This document shows, one piece after another, positions 60,876 to 64,000 of a stretch of 64,000 nt of DNA (position 1 is its first letter; each line of letters begins with the position of its first letter). The notes beneath the pieces are model-generated. The model did no database searches. It saw only the letters and a program-made list of their open reading frames with translations, and was not told the origin of the DNA. The stretch is from Catenuloplanes niger (GTDB taxonomy: Bacteria > Actinomycetota > Actinomycetes > Mycobacteriales > Micromonosporaceae). The translations under genes and the position numbers were made by a program. Location: contig NZ_JAVDYC010000001.1 of NCBI RefSeq assembly GCF_031458255.1, positions 2,179,001 through 2,243,000 of the forward strand, written 5' to 3'.

Positions 60876-62045
60876 GTGACATCGACCTGGGTAGAGCCGT
60901 CCAACACCGCAACCGCCCTGCTTCTGCTGGGCAGGGGCACCGACCCGGCCTCCGAGGCCGGCGTCGACTGTCCCGGAGACCTTCCGTCGCCGAGCGACCC
61001 CGACCTGGTCGCCCGCGCGATGGCCGCCAAACTCGCGCTCGGCGACCGCGTCTTCGTCCTCGGGCACCACTACCAGCGCGACGAGGTGATCCAGTTCGCC
61101 GATGTGACCGGCGACTCGTTCAAGCTCGCCCGCGAGGCCGCGGCCCGGCCGGACGCGGAGTTCATCGTGTTCTGCGGCGTGCACTTCATGGCCGAGAGCG
61201 CGGACATCCTGACCACCGACGCGCAGAAGGTCATCCTGCCGGACCTCGCGGCCGGCTGTTCGATGGCGGACATGGCCGTGCTGTCGCAGGTCGAGACCGC
61301 GTGGGACCTGTTCGAGGACCTGGGCATCGCGGGCGACGTGGTGCCGGTCACCTACATGAACTCGTCCGCCGACATCAAGGGCTTCGTCGGGCGCAACAAG
61401 GGTGTGGTGTGCACCTCGTCCAACGCCAAGCGCGCGCTGGACTGGGCGTTCGAGCAGGGATCCAAGGTGTTCTTCCTGCCCGACCAGCACCTCGGCCGGA
61501 ACACGGCGGTGCTGGAGATGGGCTACTCGCTGGACGACTGCGTGCTCTACGACCCGCACAAGCCGCACGGCGGCCTGGCCCCGGAGCAGCTCCGGAACGC
61601 CAAGATGATCCTCTGGCGCGGCCACTGCTCCGTGCACGGGCGGTTCACGCTGCCCGTGGTGGAGGAGGTTCGCGAGCGGGTCCCCGGGGTAAACGTGCTG
61701 GTGCACCCGGAATGCCGGCACGAGGTCGTGACGGCGGCCGACTACGTGGGCTCGACGGAGTACATCATCAAGACCGTCGAGGCCGCCCCGGCCGGGTCCG
61801 CGTGGGCGATCGGCACCGAGCTCAACCTCGTGCGCCGGCTCGCGAACGCGCACCCGGACAAGCAGATCATGTTCCTCGACCGTACTGTCTGTTACTGCTC
61901 GACTATGAATCGCATCGATCTGCCGCATCTGGTCTGGGCCCTGGAAGAACTTGTCGCCGGCCGGACACCGAACCAGATTACGGTCGATCCGGACACTTCG
62001 GCATATGCACGATCCGCGCTCGATCAGATGCTTGCGCTGCCATAA
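60876..62045 (+). CDS. nadA: quinolinate synthase
   Basis: Condenses iminoaspartate with dihydroxyacetone phosphate in NAD synthesis, using an oxygen-sensitive 4Fe-4S cluster. The 389-residue product contains LGHHYQRDEVIQFADVTGDS, FCGVHFMAES, VVCTSSNA, HPECRHEV and a further CYCSTMN; three of these Cys ligate the cluster. No nadB or nadC lies downstream; murA follows after an intervening 202 bases. The GTG has no ribosome site. Confidence 0.95.
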   Translation: MTSTWVEPSNTATALLLLGRGTDPASEAGVDCPGDLPSPSDPDLVARAMAAKLALGDRVFVLGHHYQRDEVIQFADVTGDSFKLAREAAARPDAEFIVFCGVHFMAESADILTTDAQKVILPDLAAGCSMADMAVLSQVETAWDLFEDLGIAGDVVPVTYMNSSADIKGFVGRNKGVVCTSSNAKRALDWAFEQGSKVFFLPDQHLGRNTAVLEMGYSLDDCVLYDPHKPHGGLAPEQLRNAKMILWRGHCSVHGRFTLPVVEEVRERVPGVNVLVHPECRHEVVTAADYVGSTEYIIKTVEAAPAGSAWAIGTELNLVRRLANAHPDKQIMFLDRTVCYCSTMNRIDLPHLVWALEELVAGRTPNQITVDPDTSAYARSALDQMLALP

Positions 62046-62247
62046 CGGTCGCCCGAGGCATCCGTAAGATCCCCGACAGAACCACCACCGCTCGTCCCGG
62101 TTTCGCGCCAAGGCGGGCGGTGTGTGGGTTCTTGTCTTGGTAACCGAGCGCTATGCTTCCCCGGCGACAAGCGCCAGCCCCCCGCTCGTTGTTAGTGCGA
62201 ACGAGAAACCGGCGCCCATCCCCCTTACGCAAGCGCTGGAGGTTGCG

Positions 62248-63603
62248 TTGACCGACGACGTGCTGGCTGTGCACGGTGGCACACCGCTGAACGGCCGGGT
62301 CCGAGTCCGCGGCGCCAAGAACCTCGTCTCCAAGGCGATGGTGGCGTCACTCCTGGGCGACAGCCCGAGCACGCTCTACGACGTCCCCGCCATCCGCGAC
62401 GTGGAGGTCGTCACCGGCCTGCTCGAGCTGCACGGAGTCCGGGTCAGCAAGGGCGAGTCCGACGGCGAGCTGATCTTCGACCCGTCGAACGTCGAGTCCG
62501 CCTCGACCGACGAGATCAACGTGCACGCCGGGTCCAGCCGGATCCCGATCCTGTTCTGCGGCCCGCTGCTGCACCGCCTGGGCCACGCGTTCATCCCCGA
62601 CCTGGGCGGCTGCCACATCGGCCCGCGCCCGATCGACTTCCACATCCAGGCGCTGCGGCAGTTCGGCGCGATCGTGGACAAGGCGCCCGAGGGCATGCAC
62701 CTCACCGCGCCGAACGGGCTGCACGGCACCAAGTTCGAGCTGCCGTACCCGAGCGTCGGCGCGACCGAGCAGGTGCTGCTCACCGCGGTGCTGGCCGAGG
62801 GCGTCACCGAGCTGCGCAACGCCGCGGTCGAGCCGGAGATCATGGACCTCATCTGCGTGCTGCAGAAGATGGGCGCGATCATCACGGTGCACACCGACCG
62901 GGTCATCGAGATCAAGGGCGTGAAGCGGCTCGGCGGCTACTCGCACCGGCCGATCCCGGACCGGATCGAGGCCGCGTCCTGGGCCGCGGCCGCGCTGGCC
63001 ACCCGCGGCGACATCACGGTGCTCGGCGCGCAGCAGGCCGACATGGGCACGTTCCTCAACGTGTTCCGGTCGATCGGCGGCCAGTTCGAGGTCACCGACA
63101 CGCTCCCGCCGAACGAGACCCGGCCGGGCCGCGAGGGCGGCATCCGGTTCTGGCACCCCGGCACCGAGCTGACCGCGGTCGCGCTGGAGACGGACGTGCA
63201 CCCGGGCTTCGCCACCGACTGGCAGCAGCCGCTGGTGGTCGCGCTCACCCAGGCGCGCGGCATCTCGATCGTCCACGAGACCGTGTACGAGCAGCGGCTC
63301 GGCTACACGGAGGCGCTCAACAGCATGGGCGCGACGATCCAGACCTACCGCGACTGCCTCGGTGGTACGCCGTGCCGCTTCGGCCGGCGTAACTTCCACC
63401 ACTCCGCGGTCATCGCCGGCCCGTCCAAGCTGCACGCGGCCGAGCTGGTCATCCCGGACCTGCGGGCCGGGTTCAGCCACCTGATCGCGGCGCTGGCGGC
63501 CGAGGGCACCTCCCGGGTGTACGGCGTGAACCTGATCAAGCGCGGTTACGAGAACTTCGAGACCAAGCTGGCCGAGCTCGGCGCGAACGTCGAGCGGGTC
63601 TGA
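62248..63603 (+). CDS. murA: UDP-N-acetylglucosamine 1-carboxyvinyltransferase
   Basis: First committed step of peptidoglycan synthesis, adding enolpyruvate to UDP-GlcNAc. The 451-residue product starts at TTG 62248 five bases after GGAGG, with LAVHGGTPLNGRVRVRGAKN. Cys122 in GGCHIGPRPIDFH is the position alkylated by fosfomycin; M. tuberculosis has Asp there. VGATEQVLLTAVLA and DLRAGFSHLIAALAAEG follow. It ends at a strong hairpin. A longer frame from 62122 has no ribosome site. Confidence 0.94.
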   Translation: MTDDVLAVHGGTPLNGRVRVRGAKNLVSKAMVASLLGDSPSTLYDVPAIRDVEVVTGLLELHGVRVSKGESDGELIFDPSNVESASTDEINVHAGSSRIPILFCGPLLHRLGHAFIPDLGGCHIGPRPIDFHIQALRQFGAIVDKAPEGMHLTAPNGLHGTKFELPYPSVGATEQVLLTAVLAEGVTELRNAAVEPEIMDLICVLQKMGAIITVHTDRVIEIKGVKRLGGYSHRPIPDRIEAASWAAAALATRGDITVLGAQQADMGTFLNVFRSIGGQFEVTDTLPPNETRPGREGGIRFWHPGTELTAVALETDVHPGFATDWQQPLVVALTQARGISIVHETVYEQRLGYTEALNSMGATIQTYRDCLGGTPCRFGRRNFHHSAVIAGPSKLHAAELVIPDLRAGFSHLIAALAAEGTSRVYGVNLIKRGYENFETKLAELGANVERV

Positions 63604-63613
63604 TCGTCAGAAT

Positions 63614-63657
63614 CGTCCGAGGGGGCCGGGACCTGAGGGTTCCGGCCCCCTCGGACG
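63614..63657 (+). terminator. murA terminator hairpin
   Basis: CGTCCGAGGGGGCCGG (63614-63629) pairs with CCGGCCCCCTCGGACG (63642-63657), a perfect 16-bp stem 11 bases after the stop. Confidence 0.85.
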
Positions 63658-63712
63658 TTCGGGTGAGTGTCTTGCGGACGGTGGCCGGTTTCGGTGCGGC
63701 TCATCGTTTGGC

Positions 63713-63718
63713 TACCCT
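63713..63718 (+). promoter_or_regulatory. -10 box of the last gene
   Basis: TACCCT ends six bases before GTG 63725. No ribosome site is present. Confidence 0.45.
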
Positions 63719-63724
63719 TGCGAC

Positions 63725-64000
63725 GTGCCGCTGTTTCGTCGCAAGTCCGCCGATCTCGTCGAGGACCAGGTCTCCGAGGTCGAGACGTCCGAGGTGGTGA
63801 CCACCGCCACCCGGGGTCACACCCCGAGCAAGCGTGAGCTGGGGGTCCCCACGCCGAAGCGGCCGAGCACCCAGCGCCGCCCCGGCGGCGCCGCCCCGGT
63901 CAGCAAGACGCCGCTGACCAAGCAGGAGGCGAAGGAGCAGCGCCGGCTGGCGCGGCAGCGCGAGTCCGAGCGGTTCCGCCGCGAGGGCGGCCCGCGCGAC
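63725..64000 (+). CDS. DUF3043-like membrane protein, 5' part
   Basis: The first 92 codons of a gene cut by the window end. The visible part is hydrophilic with many Lys, Arg and Glu (VPLFRRKSADLVEDQVSE, then TPSKRELGVPTPKRPSTQRRPGG and KQEAKEQRRLARQRESERFRREGG), matching the N-terminus of the DUF3043 family, whose two membrane segments would lie beyond the window. M. tuberculosis Rv2206 occupies the same place after the glycerate kinase homologue. Function unknown. Confidence 0.7.
   Translation, partial: MPLFRRKSADLVEDQVSEVETSEVVTTATRGHTPSKRELGVPTPKRPSTQRRPGGAAPVSKTPLTKQEAKEQRRLARQRESERFRREGGPRD

Overview
The window is core chromosome of a very high-GC actinobacterium, most likely a member of Micromonosporaceae (Actinoplanes/Micromonospora relatives). 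Signs are frequent GTG and TTG starts, Lrp-type and DUF574-type accessory genes, an actinobacterial cytochrome bcc-aa3 branch (qcrCAB, ctaCEF), and a gene set largely shared with Mycobacterium tuberculosis Rv2179c to Rv2206. That set is RNase AS, PlsC, an SRPBCC protein, FadD15, PimB-like, DnaQ-UvrC fusion, trpD, ctaE-qcrCAB, ctaC-ctaF, adenosine kinase, IscA-like, glycerate kinase and a DUF3043-like protein. I see no rRNA, tRNA, insertion sequence, prophage or CRISPR array. The genus is an inference from gene content.

Layout. 0-2.7 kb: proC, a phosphofructokinase carrying the pyrophosphate-type residues, and RNase AS. 2.8-9.3 kb: a three-gene cassette of a GCS2/circularly permuted ATP-grasp fusion, an asparagine-synthase-type amidotransferase related to the N-acetylglutaminylglutamine enzymes, and an S9 peptidase. 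9.3-15.4 kb: a pseudokinase-like phosphotransferase, a Crp-family regulator, a small protein with three YIGPGKV repeats, and a large class III cyclase-ATPase, which together look like a cyclic-nucleotide signalling island. 15.4-24.8 kb: PlsC, a membrane protein, otsA, a flavin monooxygenase coupled to an alpha/beta-hydrolase lacking its serine, an EEP nuclease, a ROK glucokinase, a low-complexity Cys-motif protein and an SRPBCC protein.

25-34.7 kb: FadD15-type acyl-CoA ligase, a two-component pair, a DUF574 methyltransferase overlapping a GGDEF-EAL protein, a PimB-like mannosyltransferase, and an M48 membrane protease. 34.5-41.7 kb: a small Cys-cluster protein, a NYN-domain protein, the DnaQ-UvrC fusion, a short RelA/SpoT homologue, NUDIX, a sugar nucleotidyltransferase and a solo RAM domain. 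41.7-53.7 kb is respiratory: a secreted peptidase, then qcrB-qcrA-qcrC-ctaE (all minus), a CtaG-like protein, a receiver-like protein, trpD, a zinc-ribbon protein, ctaF-ctaC and a cysteine desulfurase. 53.7-64 kb: a secreted beta-propeller protein divergent from an ArsR-type regulator/MFS pair, a P-loop kinase, adenosine kinase, IscA-like, glycerate kinase, nadA, murA and the start of a DUF3043-like gene.

Two structural themes recur. First, several gene pairs overlap by GTGA or ATGA (qcrC/qcrA/qcrB, adoK/P-loop kinase, NUDIX/nucleotidyltransferase, monooxygenase/hydrolase, methyltransferase/GGDEF-EAL, ArsR/MFS). Second, at least nine genes lack a Shine-Dalgarno sequence and instead have a TANNNT-like -10 box 5-7 bases before the start codon, as expected for leaderless transcripts. 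Degenerate tandem repeats sit at several gene 3' ends (15.2, 32.0 and 57.0 kb), and a pentapeptide-coding 15-bp repeat lies at 21.8 kb.
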